Source: Sphingobacteriales bacterium 16-39-50
GTDB lineage: Bacteria > Bacteroidota > Bacteroidia > Sphingobacteriales > Sphingobacteriaceae
Assembly (NCBI GenBank): GCA_002257025.1
Contig: NCHA01000001.1
Span: 434,001 to 498,000 of the forward strand
Reading direction: 5' to 3'
Length of the DNA stretch: 64,000 nt
A program made the translations under genes and the position numbers. The notes under the pieces were generated by a model, which was not told the DNA's origin, did not search any database, and was given only the letters and a program-made list of their open reading frames with translations. Of the stretch, positions 41,246 to 51,184 are shown piece after piece. Position 1 is the stretch's first letter; every line of letters begins with the position of its first letter.

Positions 41246-42520
41246 TTACCAGTCTACTACTGAACCATCAAGTGGATTATATGTTTCCGGATTTTTCCAA
41301 TCATGGCCTATTTTATCTGCCATTAAGGCTTCATCCAATTCGATTCCCAATCCCGGTCCTTTTGGAACCAGAACAGTACCATCCTTTTGTAATTTAAAAG
41401 GATTTTTTAGATATCCCTCGCCTAATGAAACTTGTTCCTGTACCAAAAAATTAGGAATGCTTGCAGCTAATTGCAAGCCTACAGCTAAAGATATAGGTCC
41501 CATAGGATTATGAGGTGCAATTGGAACATAATAAGCCTCTGCCATGCCTGCTATGATCCTACCCTCAGTAATGCCTCCTGCATGACAAAGATCTGGCTGA
41601 ATAATACTTGCAGCTCCCTTTTCAAGTATTTCCCGGAAACCCCATTTTGTAAAAATTCTTTCTCCTGTTGCTATTGGAATATGAGTTCCTCTGGCAATGT
41701 CGACCATGGTATCTACATTTTGACATTGGCAAGGCTCTTCAATAAACATAGGCTGGTAAACTTCCAGTTCTTTAATCAGAATTTTTGCCGTTTGAGGAGA
41801 AATACTGCCATGAAAATCAATTCCTATGTCCATATCATCACCACCAGCATCTCTTAAAGAAGCAAAATTATCTATGGCATATTTAATAAACCTTGGGTTC
41901 TCTACGATATTGGCATGAGCTTTTTTTGCAACTCCAGTTTTAATCACAGTAAAACCTGCAGCCTTTTGCTGTTTCATTTGCTCTGCGGTACTTGCACGTC
42001 CATATACCCTAACCCGGTCACGTGTGGGACCACCTAATAATTCATATACCGGAACATTTAAAAGTTTTCCTTTGATATCCCACAAAGCCTGATCAATTCC
42101 ACTTAAAGCACTTGTAAGAATTGGACCACCACGATAGAAAGCATGCCTGTATATAGCCTGCCAATGATGCACAACGTTCCTGGGGTCTTTTCCAATTAAA
42201 TATGGCTCTATCTCTTTTATAGCTGTTTGAATTGTCAATGCACGCCCTTCTAACAATGGTTCACCCAGGCCAAATACTCCTGCATCGGTATGGATTTTTA
42301 GAAAAATCCAGCGTGGCTTTACCAGAAATGTTTCAAGTTTGGTGATTTTTACTTCTCCATTACCTCTAATTTGCTCCATTGTGGATGCCTTTACTTTATT
42401 TCCAGAACCTATTGCATAGGAAGATTCAGGTAATGACATAATCCCCATCCCTGCAACGCCTAAAACCGATTGGATTGCAGTTCGACGTGAGATTTCAAAT
42501 TTTTTTGTAGTTGATTTCAT
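41246..42520 (-). CDS. Exported enolase-superfamily dehydratase, D-galactonate dehydratase-like
   Basis: A 424-residue protein of the mandelate racemase/muconate lactonising branch. Residues 1-37 are a Tat-like signal (SRRTAIQSVLGVAGM, then SYA). The catalytic barrel shows the D-galactonate-dehydratase style DIGIDFHGSISP (metal Asp and catalytic His), MFIEEPCQCQN and IATGERIFTKWG (metal Glu residues), and a second histidine in PIAPHNPMGPIS. It would remove water from a sugar acid to give a 2-keto-3-deoxy acid. The location is periplasmic if the signal is real. It is the last gene of a three-gene cluster; a 261-bp gap with a hairpin precedes it. Confidence 0.86.
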   Translation of the reverse strand: MKSTTKKFEISRRTAIQSVLGVAGMGIMSLPESSYAIGSGNKVKASTMEQIRGNGEVKITKLETFLVKPRWIFLKIHTDAGVFGLGEPLLEGRALTIQTAIKEIEPYLIGKDPRNVVHHWQAIYRHAFYRGGPILTSALSGIDQALWDIKGKLLNVPVYELLGGPTRDRVRVYGRASTAEQMKQQKAAGFTVIKTGVAKKAHANIVENPRFIKYAIDNFASLRDAGGDDMDIGIDFHGSISPQTAKILIKELEVYQPMFIEEPCQCQNVDTMVDIARGTHIPIATGERIFTKWGFREILEKGAASIIQPDLCHAGGITEGRIIAGMAEAYYVPIAPHNPMGPISLAVGLQLAASIPNFLVQEQVSLGEGYLKNPFKLQKDGTVLVPKGPGLGIELDEALMADKIGHDWKNPETYNPLDGSVVDW

Positions 42521-42710
42521 TTAATCATTATTTTAAACTAATTCAAATTAATCATTTTGCATTTAATGAATTGATAAACAGAGCATTTAATAAAAGTCCA
42601 TAAGGAAATGATTTAATTAATATTTATACCTAATTCAATTTCAGCTTATTGAAACCAAAATCATTGCTGGCGCACGCTTGCCAAGTATGGCCTGTACTTA
42701 GATTTTCACA

Positions 42711-42737
42711 AGGGCACAGGCCACAGGAATGTGCCCT
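42711..42737. other. Hairpin between the two enolase-superfamily genes
   Basis: Perfect 8-bp arms AGGGCACA/TGTGCCCT around an 11-nt loop, 45 bp beyond the stop of the upstream gene. There is no T-run. It may partly end the transcript or protect the upstream mRNA. The rest of the 261-bp gap shows nothing recognisable. Confidence 0.45.
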
Positions 42738-42781
42738 CATGAAGTATAAAACAAAAATTGATCAATAATTAATTACACAAT

Positions 42782-44281
42782 TCAACTATAAATCCTGTCA
42801 TGCGAACGCTGTTCATTCCACTCATTTGTAGGTGCGAAATAGGTCTTATCTGTAGATTTTAAATGCTGTTTTAAAACATCCTCATTCAATTCAATACCTA
42901 ATCCGGGAGAATTAAGCGGAACAATAGCAAAACCCTTTTCTATCATCTTTTTACCATCTGTTGTTTTTACCAGGTCTTCCCACCAGGGAATATCTACAGA
43001 ATGATGCTCTAATGCCAGGAAATTCTGAGTCGCAGCAGCACAATGCACACTTGCCATAAAAGAGACCGGTGTGCCTGCCTGGTGCATTGCCATAGCCACT
43101 CCATACTCTTCAGCATAATCACCGATCCTCTTGGTTTCAAGCAAGCCCCCTGAAGAAGCCAGATCAGGGTGAATAATATCTACTGCCCGGGCATGGATCA
43201 ATGGCTTGAAATCTTTCAATAGATAAATGTCCTCACCGGTAGTTGTAGGCGTTTCCAAAGCATCTGAGATGGTTTTCCATTGCTCAGTATAGGTCCAGGG
43301 TACCATATCTTCGAACCAGGCTAACCTGTATTTTTCCATAGCCTTGCCTAAACGGATACTGTTATTCAGGTCAAAGTGGCCGTAATGGTCGGTAGAGATC
43401 GGAAGATCATAACCCACCATATTACGAATAGACTCCACAATTTGTGATAATTCTTCCAAACCTTTATCTGTGATCTGAATTTGTGTAAAAGGATGGGCGG
43501 TATTACCATACGACATCATATTTCGCTGATCTCCCCATTGTGCGAGATCTCCTTTATCATTTTCCCAGAATTTCGAATTGACTACAGTCCCCGCTTTTCC
43601 TTTCAATTCACTAATGGAAATATCCATCTTAAGCCAGGTATAACCCTGATCTTTGATCCTGTAGTTAATCAGCTTCTGCTGTTCTGCAGGACTTGCAGCT
43701 TCGGGTGTATCTGCATATAGCCTCACTTTATCACGATACCTCCCGCCCAGTAATTGCCAGGCTGGCACACCATAAGCCTTGCCACAAAGATCCCATAAGG
43801 CCATTTCTACGGCACAAACACCACCGGCCTGACGTGCTGGTCCGCCAAACTGCTTAATGATCTTAAAAATCATCTCCACATTACAGGGATTCCTCCCAAG
43901 GATCCTGCTTTTTAACATCAGGGCATAGCGGGCATCTGCAGCATCCCTTACCTCACCCAGACCATAAATTCCCTGGTTCGTGTCAATACGTATGATCGCT
44001 GTTCCTCCCATTACATTGGTAAGGCAATAGCGCATATCTGTAATCTTCAGATCAGAAGGGTTAGAAGACCTTTTTACATTTTGCGTTGTATGGGCAATAG
44101 TATCTTCAATAGTTAGATTCATCAATCCACCTAAGGCAATACCACCTAATGCTGTTTTTTTAAGAAAATTCCTCCTGTTGGTGCTAGTCTCCGGATTATT
44201 GATTTCAGCCTGCCTTGAAGCAGCATAGGCCCTTTCTTCTTCTTTATTTCTGGAAATCAAAGATTTTAAAGTGCTTTTCAT
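42782..44281 (-). CDS. Exported mandelate racemase/muconate lactonising-like sugar acid dehydratase
   Basis: A 499-residue enolase-superfamily protein. Its N-terminus carries a classical Tat motif (TNRRNFLKKTALGGIALGG, residues 34-52) after an unusually long leader. The barrel shows LKMDIS (lysine site), STDHYGHFDLN (metal Asp with a histidine), LAWFEDMVPW (Glu), TTTGEDIYLL (Glu) and MAMHQAGTPVSFM (His). These residues suit acid-sugar dehydration, as in the mannonate/RspA-like subgroup. It lies 28 bp downstream of the RraA-like gene in the same direction. Confidence 0.85.
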   Translation of the reverse strand: MKSTLKSLISRNKEEERAYAASRQAEINNPETSTNRRNFLKKTALGGIALGGLMNLTIEDTIAHTTQNVKRSSNPSDLKITDMRYCLTNVMGGTAIIRIDTNQGIYGLGEVRDAADARYALMLKSRILGRNPCNVEMIFKIIKQFGGPARQAGGVCAVEMALWDLCGKAYGVPAWQLLGGRYRDKVRLYADTPEAASPAEQQKLINYRIKDQGYTWLKMDISISELKGKAGTVVNSKFWENDKGDLAQWGDQRNMMSYGNTAHPFTQIQITDKGLEELSQIVESIRNMVGYDLPISTDHYGHFDLNNSIRLGKAMEKYRLAWFEDMVPWTYTEQWKTISDALETPTTTGEDIYLLKDFKPLIHARAVDIIHPDLASSGGLLETKRIGDYAEEYGVAMAMHQAGTPVSFMASVHCAAATQNFLALEHHSVDIPWWEDLVKTTDGKKMIEKGFAIVPLNSPGLGIELNEDVLKQHLKSTDKTYFAPTNEWNEQRSHDRIYS

Positions 44282-44309
44282 GTCGTTTAAATTTCAGATT
44301 AATAAAATA

Positions 44310-45239
44310 TCAGTGTTTTTTACCCAGATAGGTATCAAGTTGTTCAGGAGTATACATTGTCTTCCTTGGATATTTTGCCAGCCAGGCCCGGAATTCATTT
44401 TTTATGACCTCAGTCCAGTCTCCATGGATCTCTCCAGAAAGATATTTACCCTGTTTCAGCAATAGACGTTCGAACTCATCCCTTAGTCCTGTCAGTTCAT
44501 TTGCCTTGACCAGATCTTCTACAAGATGAGCAGGAATAAATACAACTCCATAATCATTTGCAAATACAATATCACCAGGAAAAACAGTCACTTCACCAAC
44601 GCGGATCGGCGCATTGATCGAAGTTGGGGTCATGTCCCTGATAAATGAGGGGTCGTGACCTTTAACCCATGCATTAAAGCCTTCGGTATCCCTAAGTTCC
44701 TGCATATCCCTGATTGATCCGTTAAAAACAACACCCTTACCTGTTTTAGCATAAATCGAATTTCCAAGGCTGGAGCCAATCAGTGTTCCATCCTTCACTT
44801 TTCCAAAACCATCTGCTACATAAACATCTCCCTTTGTTAAAATATCGATCGGCCATATATTATATCCGCCCCGCTGTGAACGTCCTTCCCTACGACCCTG
44901 TGCTTTAATCAGTGTGTCAAGATCTGGTCTTGAGGGCATAAACTGCGCAGTGACGACACTACCAACCATAGTTTGTCCTGTTTTTAGAACAGTCCAGTTC
45001 TTCTCCACCTGATTACGATAGCCTTTACCCAACAGATAACCCCATATCTGCTCTAGAGTATTGTATTGCAAACGATCCAAAACGAGTTCGGAAACCTTTG
45101 GCCGGCCATCTGCCGAACGCTCACCTTTCCACAAAGCTGTCAATTCTTTTACGTATTCAGGACTAGAACCAATCCGTTGAGCACTTACAAAAACTGCATT
45201 CTGAAGAATCAGAAGCAATAAAATTAATTTCTTACACAT
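44310..45239 (-). CDS. RraA-like lyase, exported
   Basis: A 309-residue protein with a signal peptide (residues 1-20, ending FVSAQ) before an RraA-like domain. The motif GSSLGNSIYAKTGKGVVFNG and the following SIRD carry the residues that bind metal and substrate in HMG/CHA-type aldolases and oxaloacetate decarboxylases of this fold. Despite the family name, it is more likely a pyruvate-releasing aldolase or decarboxylase than an RNase E inhibitor. Its place upstream of two sugar-acid dehydratases supports a joint pathway: dehydration to a keto acid and then carbon-carbon cleavage. Confidence 0.85.
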   Translation of the reverse strand: MCKKLILLLLILQNAVFVSAQRIGSSPEYVKELTALWKGERSADGRPKVSELVLDRLQYNTLEQIWGYLLGKGYRNQVEKNWTVLKTGQTMVGSVVTAQFMPSRPDLDTLIKAQGRREGRSQRGGYNIWPIDILTKGDVYVADGFGKVKDGTLIGSSLGNSIYAKTGKGVVFNGSIRDMQELRDTEGFNAWVKGHDPSFIRDMTPTSINAPIRVGEVTVFPGDIVFANDYGVVFIPAHLVEDLVKANELTGLRDEFERLLLKQGKYLSGEIHGDWTEVIKNEFRAWLAKYPRKTMYTPEQLDTYLGKKH

Positions 45240-45449
45240 AATTATATTTTCTTATTAGTTAAATTACTTTACTGCTAAAATATTAAGGAGATAGCCTGAT
45301 CTGAATTTTGAATACGCTATGTTCTAAGTTAAAAAATATACGGCTGAAAATTATGAGCTTAAGAAATTAAGAAAATTAAATTTAAAAATCTTTGGCATCA
45401 TTATTTCATGAAGAGTAATAGCCATCAACCATATGGCCAAAAGGAAATT

Positions 45450-45896
45450 ATGAAAAATATACTAATCATGTTTGCATTTGCAGTGATAGTTACAGCTTGC
45501 AACAGTAACGCGAATGAGAATGCTAAAATAGATCAGGACTCGATCAGAATGCTTAATCAGCTTGACAGCTTTAAAAGAGCTGCATCAGCCGATTCGGCTG
45601 CAACTGCATTAGCAATCGCAAAAGAAAGAGCAAATACTAAAAACCAGTATCAATCAGGTACTTCTTCAAAATCAATGACTAATACAACAACTCAAACAGG
45701 TACAACAGCACAGAAAAAAGGCTGGAGTTCAGCTGCTAAGGGTGCAGTTATCGGTGGAGTTATTGGTGCGGGAACAGGAATTATCGTCGACAAAAAAGAT
45801 GGCAGAGGTGCTGCAATTGGCGGGGTCGTTGGTGCAGGAACAGGCTATGTAATTGGCAGGGAGCAGGATAAAAAATCCGGCAGAGTCAATCAATAA
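45450..45896 (+). CDS. Glycine-zipper lipoprotein
   Basis: A 148-residue protein, beginning at the ATG at 45450, which is preceded by AAAGGA and gives a signal peptide with lipobox VIVTAC (Cys16). An Asn/Gln/Thr-rich middle is followed by a YMGG-like glycine zipper (AAKGAVIGGVIGAGTGIIVD, then RGAAIGGVVGAGTGYVIGRE). Such zippers insert into or associate with membranes; the function here is unknown. The longer ORF from 45408 adds 14 polar residues that would spoil the signal peptide. A terminator follows. Confidence 0.82.
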   Translation: MKNILIMFAFAVIVTACNSNANENAKIDQDSIRMLNQLDSFKRAASADSAATALAIAKERANTKNQYQSGTSSKSMTNTTTQTGTTAQKKGWSSAAKGAVIGGVIGAGTGIIVDKKDGRGAAIGGVVGAGTGYVIGREQDKKSGRVNQ

Positions 45897-45920
45897 AAAT
45901 ATCTACCTATGAAAAAGATA

Positions 45921-45954
45921 TGCCCTGGTTTAATTTAAGCCAGGGCATTTTTTG
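45921..45954 (+). terminator. Intrinsic terminator of the glycine-zipper gene
   Basis: Stem TGCCCTGG pairing with CCAGGGCA around an 11-nt A-T loop, followed by a T-run. Confidence 0.85.
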
Positions 45955-45992
45955 TCTTGAGTCTTGATACTCAATACTCAATACTCAATACT
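45955..45992. repeat. Heptamer array (TCTTGAT/ACTCAAT type) at the mutS stop
   Basis: Five clean 7-bp units: TCTTGAG, TCTTGAT and then three copies of ACTCAAT. The first two units pair with the later ones, so the array can fold back. It follows the terminator directly and runs into the mutS stop codon. Confidence 0.82.
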
Positions 45993-48603
45993 ACGACTTA
46001 AGAACCCTCTGAATCTCATCCAGTTTCATCAATGCTTCAACCGGAGTCAGTGTATTTACTTCAAGATTATTCAGCATATCCCTGATCTTAACCAGTACCG
46101 GATCATCAATTGAGAACATTTGTAGCTGATAAGCTTGCTTCTGAACTTTTTTGAGGCTGTCTTTGATATCCTCTCCACCTGTCCTTTCCTGCTCAAGCCG
46201 TTTCAATATTTCGTTTGCCCTGCTGACGAGCTTTGGAGGCATTCCGGCCATCTTAGCCACATGAATTCCAAAACTATGCTCACTGCCTCCAGGTACGAGT
46301 TTACGCAGGAAAATAACTTTGTTGCCTAACTCTTTAACTGACACATTGAAGTTCTTTATTCTGCTGAATGAATTGGTCAGCTCATTCAATTCATGATAAT
46401 GTGTTGCGAATAGCGTTTTAGCCTTCGCCGCAGGATGATTATGAAGATATTCTGCAATGGACCAGGCAATTGATATTCCATCATAGGTACTGGTGCCCCT
46501 GCCAATCTCATCCATCAGAATGAGGCTTCGGGGAGATAAATTATTTAGAATGCTCGCTGTTTCATTCATTTCAACCATGAATGTTGACTCGCCGGTAGTA
46601 AGATTGTCTGAAGCCCCTACCCGGGTATAAATCTTATCCACAAGGCCAATTTGCGCTTCCTTTGCAGGAACAAAACAACCCATTTGTGCCATCAGTACGA
46701 TCAAACCGGTTTGCCTCAGTAAAGCCGATTTTCCCGACATATTCGGACCGGTAATAATTATGATCTGCTGAGTATCACTGTCAAGGAACACATCATTGGT
46801 AATATATTCCTCGCCCGGAGGAAGATTCCTTTCAATAACCGGATGTCTGCCCCCTTTAATATCAATTACACTGCTTTCATCGATCACAGGCTTGACATAA
46901 TAATTCTTGATCGCCAGGCTGGCAAAATTCATCAATACATCCAATTGGGCAACTAATTGGGCATTCAATTGAATGGGTTTGATAAATTCGGATAGAGCAA
47001 AGGTCAGTTCATTGTACAGACGGGTTTCCAGAACCTGAATTTTTTCTTCTGCACCAAGGATCTGCTCTTCATATTCTTTTAGTTCGGGAGTGATATAACG
47101 CTCTGCATTCACCAGAGTTTGCTTTCTTAGCCATTCGGCCGGAACCTTATCCTTATGGGTATGGGTTACCTCGAGATAATACCCAAAGACATTATTGAAT
47201 GCCACTTTTAGAGATGGAATACCGGTAATTTCAGCCTCACGTTTTTGGATTTCGAGCAGATAGCCCTTTCCTCCGAATGCAATCTTCCTCAGACGGTCGA
47301 GTTCTTCATCAACCCCATCTGCTATAACAGAGCCTTTTGCGAGCATCACCGGCGAATCGGGATTCAGCTCCCGCTCAATTTTATCCCTGATCAGAACACA
47401 GGGATTGAATTGCTCGGCGATCATTTTTAAAGGAAAACTTTCAGATTCCTGACAAAGCTCCTTGAGATTGGAAATAGCATAAAGTGCCCTTTTGAGCTGT
47501 AATACTTCCCTGGGGTTTGCCTTTTGAAGACCAATTTTAGAGATCAGCCTTTCAAGATCCCCTATTTGTTTCAATTCATGCAATAATTTTTCACGGAGTT
47601 CATCCTGCCCGACAAGAAATTCTACGACATCCAGACGCTCCTGAATCGGTTTTAGCTCCTTCAATGGCATGATAATCCATCGACGAAGTAAACGTGCTCC
47701 CATCGGGGAACAGGTCTTATCAAGTACATCTACCAGGCTTACTGCATTCTCATTTGCAGAGCCTATCAGTTCAAGGTTCCGGATCGTAAAACGGTCCAGC
47801 CACATGTATCTGTCTTCTTCTATCCTTGAAACAGAAGAAATATGCTGAAGATTACGATGCTCGGTCTCGTTCAGATAATGCAGCGCCACCCCTGCAGCAA
47901 TGATAGCAAGCGGGTATTTTTCAATTCCGAAGCCTTTCAATGACTTGACATCGAAATGTTTGAGCAGAAATTCAGAAGCATAATCACCACTATATGCCCA
48001 GTCGTCGAGATGATAGGTATAAAAGCGGTCGCCAAAAGTCTCCGTAAAATCGCGCTGCCTGCTTTTTTGAAAAATTACCTCACTCGGTTTAAAACTCTGA
48101 AGCAACTTGTCAATATAATCGGCATTACCCTGTGCAACCAGGAATTCACCTGTTGAAATATCTATAAATGCTATCCCAAATGAATTCTTTTCAAAATAAA
48201 GGGAAGCCAGATAATTATTGGTGTTTTGCTGAATGATATTATCACTGTATGAGACACCCGGAGTTATCAGCTCAGTTACACCTCTCTTAACAATTGTTTT
48301 TGTTGTCTTAGGATCCTCCAGTTGATCACAAATAGCTACTCTTTGACCTGCTCTGACTAACTTTGGTAAATAAGTTTCAAGAGAGTGATGTGGAAAACCA
48401 GCCAGCTCAGTATTTGTCCCAGAACCATTTCCCCTTTTTGTGAGCACAATGCCTAATATTCCGGATGCTTTTATCGCATCCTGCCCAAACGTTTCGTAAA
48501 AATCGCCTACACGAAACAATAATAATGCACCGGGATATTTCGCCTTGATAGCATTGTACTGTAGCATTAAAGGTGTTTCCTTCTGTTCGTTCTTTTTAGA
48601 CAA
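45991..48603 (-). CDS. mutS: DNA mismatch repair protein MutS
   Basis: An 870-residue MutS. Domain I at the N-terminus has the mismatch-binding motif near residue 33 ([14 protein letters not shown], with the Phe-x-Glu pair), followed by connector, lever and clamp domains. The ATPase domain shows Walker [15 protein letters not shown] near residue 620, Walker [16 protein letters not shown] and the conserved [13 protein letters not shown]. The C-terminal helical tail is intact. No mutL is adjacent. Its stop codon lies in a heptamer array. Confidence 0.97.
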   Translation of the reverse strand: MSKKNEQKETPLMLQYNAIKAKYPGALLLFRVGDFYETFGQDAIKASGILGIVLTKRGNGSGTNTELAGFPHHSLETYLPKLVRAGQRVAICDQLEDPKTTKTIVKRGVTELITPGVSYSDNIIQQNTNNYLASLYFEKNSFGIAFIDISTGEFLVAQGNADYIDKLLQSFKPSEVIFQKSRQRDFTETFGDRFYTYHLDDWAYSGDYASEFLLKHFDVKSLKGFGIEKYPLAIIAAGVALHYLNETEHRNLQHISSVSRIEEDRYMWLDRFTIRNLELIGSANENAVSLVDVLDKTCSPMGARLLRRWIIMPLKELKPIQERLDVVEFLVGQDELREKLLHELKQIGDLERLISKIGLQKANPREVLQLKRALYAISNLKELCQESESFPLKMIAEQFNPCVLIRDKIERELNPDSPVMLAKGSVIADGVDEELDRLRKIAFGGKGYLLEIQKREAEITGIPSLKVAFNNVFGYYLEVTHTHKDKVPAEWLRKQTLVNAERYITPELKEYEEQILGAEEKIQVLETRLYNELTFALSEFIKPIQLNAQLVAQLDVLMNFASLAIKNYYVKPVIDESSVIDIKGGRHPVIERNLPPGEEYITNDVFLDSDTQQIIIITGPNMSGKSALLRQTGLIVLMAQMGCFVPAKEAQIGLVDKIYTRVGASDNLTTGESTFMVEMNETASILNNLSPRSLILMDEIGRGTSTYDGISIAWSIAEYLHNHPAAKAKTLFATHYHELNELTNSFSRIKNFNVSVKELGNKVIFLRKLVPGGSEHSFGIHVAKMAGMPPKLVSRANEILKRLEQERTGGEDIKDSLKKVQKQAYQLQMFSIDDPVLVKIRDMLNNLEVNTLTPVEALMKLDEIQRVLKS

Positions 48604-48787
48604 GTTCTTGCAATTAATCAGGCCATAAAGTTAATGGATTGCATAAGTTTTAGAAGATTTGTGGAAAACTGTCTTAAGGTGGGAAAATCCGCAGACTGAT
48701 TTTGTTAAATCCCTGTAATAAATAACCAATTCGTTAGTCAAATAATAGGTTCTTATCAATTTTCCGAACTATTATTTAATTTGTCGC

Positions 48788-50026
48788 GTGCTCTCATACC
48801 CTATTAATCTATACAAAAAAGCCTATTCCGGACTTAGTAAGGAAAGCTGGTACCTTTCTTTTGTGATGCTGATTAACCGCAGCGGAACTATGGTAGTGCC
48901 CTTCCTCACCATTTATTGCACTCAGAAATTAAATTTTAGCATTGTTGAGGCGGGATTGATCATGGCAATCTTCGGACTGGGATCGGTGTTTGGTGCATTT
49001 TTCGGTGGAAAGTTTACAGATAAGATCGGCTTCTATTATCTTCAGATCGGAGCACTTCTAAGCGGCGGCCTGATGTTTTTTATGATCAGCTTTCTCGAAA
49101 CATTCTGGAGCCTGGGAATAGGGACATTTATCCTGAGCATGTGTAATGAGAGTTTCAGACCTGCCAACGCAACAGCAATAGCCTATTACAGTACTGAGAA
49201 AACAAGAACAAGATCCAATTCATTAAACAGGCTCGCAGTCAATTTGGGCTGGTCATTTGGCGGAGCTATGGGTGGCTTCCTTGCTTCTGTTGATTACCAT
49301 TTACTGTTTTATGTTGATGGATTTTCCAATATCCTTGCTGCGGTTCTTCTCATCAAATTATTGCCAGCAGTAAAAAACTCAAAGTCTAAGGAAACTGAAA
49401 CTCATGAAATTCAGGTTCAATCCCCTTATCAGGATAAAATATATCTTGCATTTATCGTTTTGACCATCTTGTTTTCATCCTGTTTTTTTCAGTTGTTTAC
49501 CCTGCAACCGGTATTTTTCAAAACAGAATGGAAATTGACAGAGCAATTTATAGGTGGATTAATGGCTATGAACGGACTGATCATTGTTTTCACCGAAATG
49601 CTTTTGGTAAACAATCTTGAGGGGAAAAGATCTCCACTGTACTTCACCGGTATTGGGGTGGTTATAGCAGCATTTAGTTATGCTATATTAATATTTTTTC
49701 CGGCTGCAGCCTGGCTTGCGGTCATTTCCATCATTCTGGTAACACTGGGAGAAATGATTGCTATGCCCTTCATGAATACCTTTTGGATGGGACGTTCAAA
49801 CGACAGAAATCGTGGTGAATATGCTGCCCTGTATACCATTGCATGGTCTGTAGCGCAAATCATAGGTCCGATTTACGGATCATTTCTGATCGAATACGGG
49901 GGCTATAGACTATTCTGGTACTTCATTTTTGGAATCTGTTTGATCACAGCAGGCGGTTATTTCTACCTTAACAGCTTAAACAGAAAAAGAGAACTTAAAA
50001 TTGTGATGAATATCGCTTCTTCTTAA
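48788..50026 (+). CDS. MFS transporter
   Basis: A 412-residue membrane protein with 12 hydrophobic segments. MFS signatures include FGLGSVFGAFFGGKFTDKIG after the second helix (motif A) and NLGWSFGGAMGGFLA in helix 5. It resembles multidrug/MdtH-like exporters of the phylum, but no substrate can be given. The likely start is GTG at 48788; there is no ATG before the first helix. Its stop codon overlaps that of the convergent aldose epimerase gene within TTAA. Confidence 0.87.
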   Translation: MLSYPINLYKKAYSGLSKESWYLSFVMLINRSGTMVVPFLTIYCTQKLNFSIVEAGLIMAIFGLGSVFGAFFGGKFTDKIGFYYLQIGALLSGGLMFFMISFLETFWSLGIGTFILSMCNESFRPANATAIAYYSTEKTRTRSNSLNRLAVNLGWSFGGAMGGFLASVDYHLLFYVDGFSNILAAVLLIKLLPAVKNSKSKETETHEIQVQSPYQDKIYLAFIVLTILFSSCFFQLFTLQPVFFKTEWKLTEQFIGGLMAMNGLIIVFTEMLLVNNLEGKRSPLYFTGIGVVIAAFSYAILIFFPAAAWLAVISIILVTLGEMIAMPFMNTFWMGRSNDRNRGEYAALYTIAWSVAQIIGPIYGSFLIEYGGYRLFWYFIFGICLITAGGYFYLNSLNRKRELKIVMNIASS

Positions 50027-51066
50027 TGCAGCGAAATTTTATAACTGGTTCTGCTTCTATAAACCTCGCCCGGTCTTAAAATAGTGGAAGGAAAATCCGG
50101 GATATTCACTGCATTAGTATGATGCTGGGTCTCAAAACAGAGACCGCTATAAGCCGAATAGTTTGCTCCACCCTTAACTCCTGTATTATTTAAATGCTTA
50201 CCGGTATAGAATTGCACAGTGGGTTCATCAGTAAATACCTCAAGCTTTATTCCGCTAATTTCTGAGTAAGCCATTGCCGCCTTTCCCCATTCTCCATACT
50301 CTTTATCCAGTATAAAAGATTGATCATAACCCTTTTCAGGATCCCACACTCTGCTAATCTGTTTTACACTTCTAAAATCATAGAAAGTATCCTCTACAGC
50401 AAGTATTTCACCATTTGGCACCAGGTCAGTATGCTGCCCCAGATAAAAAGAAGCAGGTATTTCCGCAAAATGATCTTCAATTGTTCCTGAACCATTCAGA
50501 TTAAAGTAACCATGATGGGTTAAATTAACCGGGGTGGCTTTGTCGGAAATGGCCTCCATTTGCATCACCAGTTCATTATTCTCATTAAGCTCAAAAGATA
50601 TCCGAACGTTTAAATTCCCGGGGAAACCCTCTTCTCCATCCTTACTAAGATAGCTAAGAACAAGTCTGGCCTGAGGAGCTTCTGAAATACTTTCAAGCTT
50701 CCATACTTTTCTGTCGAAACCTTCATAACCACCATGAAGCTGATGCGGAGGGTGGTTTGAACTAAGCTTAAAAAGTTGAGAGTCTAATTCAAAAGCAGAA
50801 TTACTGATCCTGTTGGCATACCTCCCGACAATTGCACCCAAATAAGAATTAGATTCAAGGTAAGACTGATCAATGTAATGCTCCATTTGATCGAAACCTA
50901 ATACAATATCTCTGGGTTTTCCTGTACTATCAGGAACGATAAATGATTGAATAATAGCTCCAAGATTACTGATTCTTACTTCAAGTCCATTGTTATTTTT
51001 CAATGTAAAAAGATACACATCCTCATTCTGGTGTTGAAATAGTACTGTAGACTCGACTAATGACAT
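50023..51066 (-). CDS. galM: Aldose 1-epimerase (mutarotase)
   Basis: A 347-residue beta-sandwich enzyme that interconverts the alpha and beta anomers of aldoses such as galactose. Conserved parts are GAIVGRYANRI, the HQLHGGYEGFDRKVW segment (substrate histidine), VNLTHHGYFNLNG (catalytic His) and TGKHLNN with the Glu in GLCFETQHHTNAVN. No signal peptide is present with the chosen ATG at 51066; the ORF may extend 13 codons to 51105, but that stretch is not family-like. Confidence 0.92.
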   Translation of the reverse strand: MSLVESTVLFQHQNEDVYLFTLKNNNGLEVRISNLGAIIQSFIVPDSTGKPRDIVLGFDQMEHYIDQSYLESNSYLGAIVGRYANRISNSAFELDSQLFKLSSNHPPHQLHGGYEGFDRKVWKLESISEAPQARLVLSYLSKDGEEGFPGNLNVRISFELNENNELVMQMEAISDKATPVNLTHHGYFNLNGSGTIEDHFAEIPASFYLGQHTDLVPNGEILAVEDTFYDFRSVKQISRVWDPEKGYDQSFILDKEYGEWGKAAMAYSEISGIKLEVFTDEPTVQFYTGKHLNNTGVKGGANYSAYSGLCFETQHHTNAVNIPDFPSTILRPGEVYRSRTSYKISLH

Positions 51067-51132
51067 ATCTGATTCTAAAACCAATAAAATGCAAGGGCAT
51101 TCCAAATCATGAAATTAAGCCAAAATCTTTAA

Positions 51133-51140
51133 TAATTTTG
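51133..51140 (+). promoter_or_regulatory. -7 promoter box for the trmH-like operon
   Basis: Reads TAATTTTG, matching TAnnTTTG, 44 bp upstream of the ATG at 51185. Confidence 0.5.
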
Positions 51141-51184
51141 AAAAATAAAGCAGTTTCAATTCGAAGAGGCTATTTTTGGAAGAT

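Noticed and set aside
44310..45239. Regulator of RNase E activity
   Set aside because: The protein has a signal peptide, lies with sugar-acid dehydratases and keeps the lyase residues, so a metabolic lyase is more likely.
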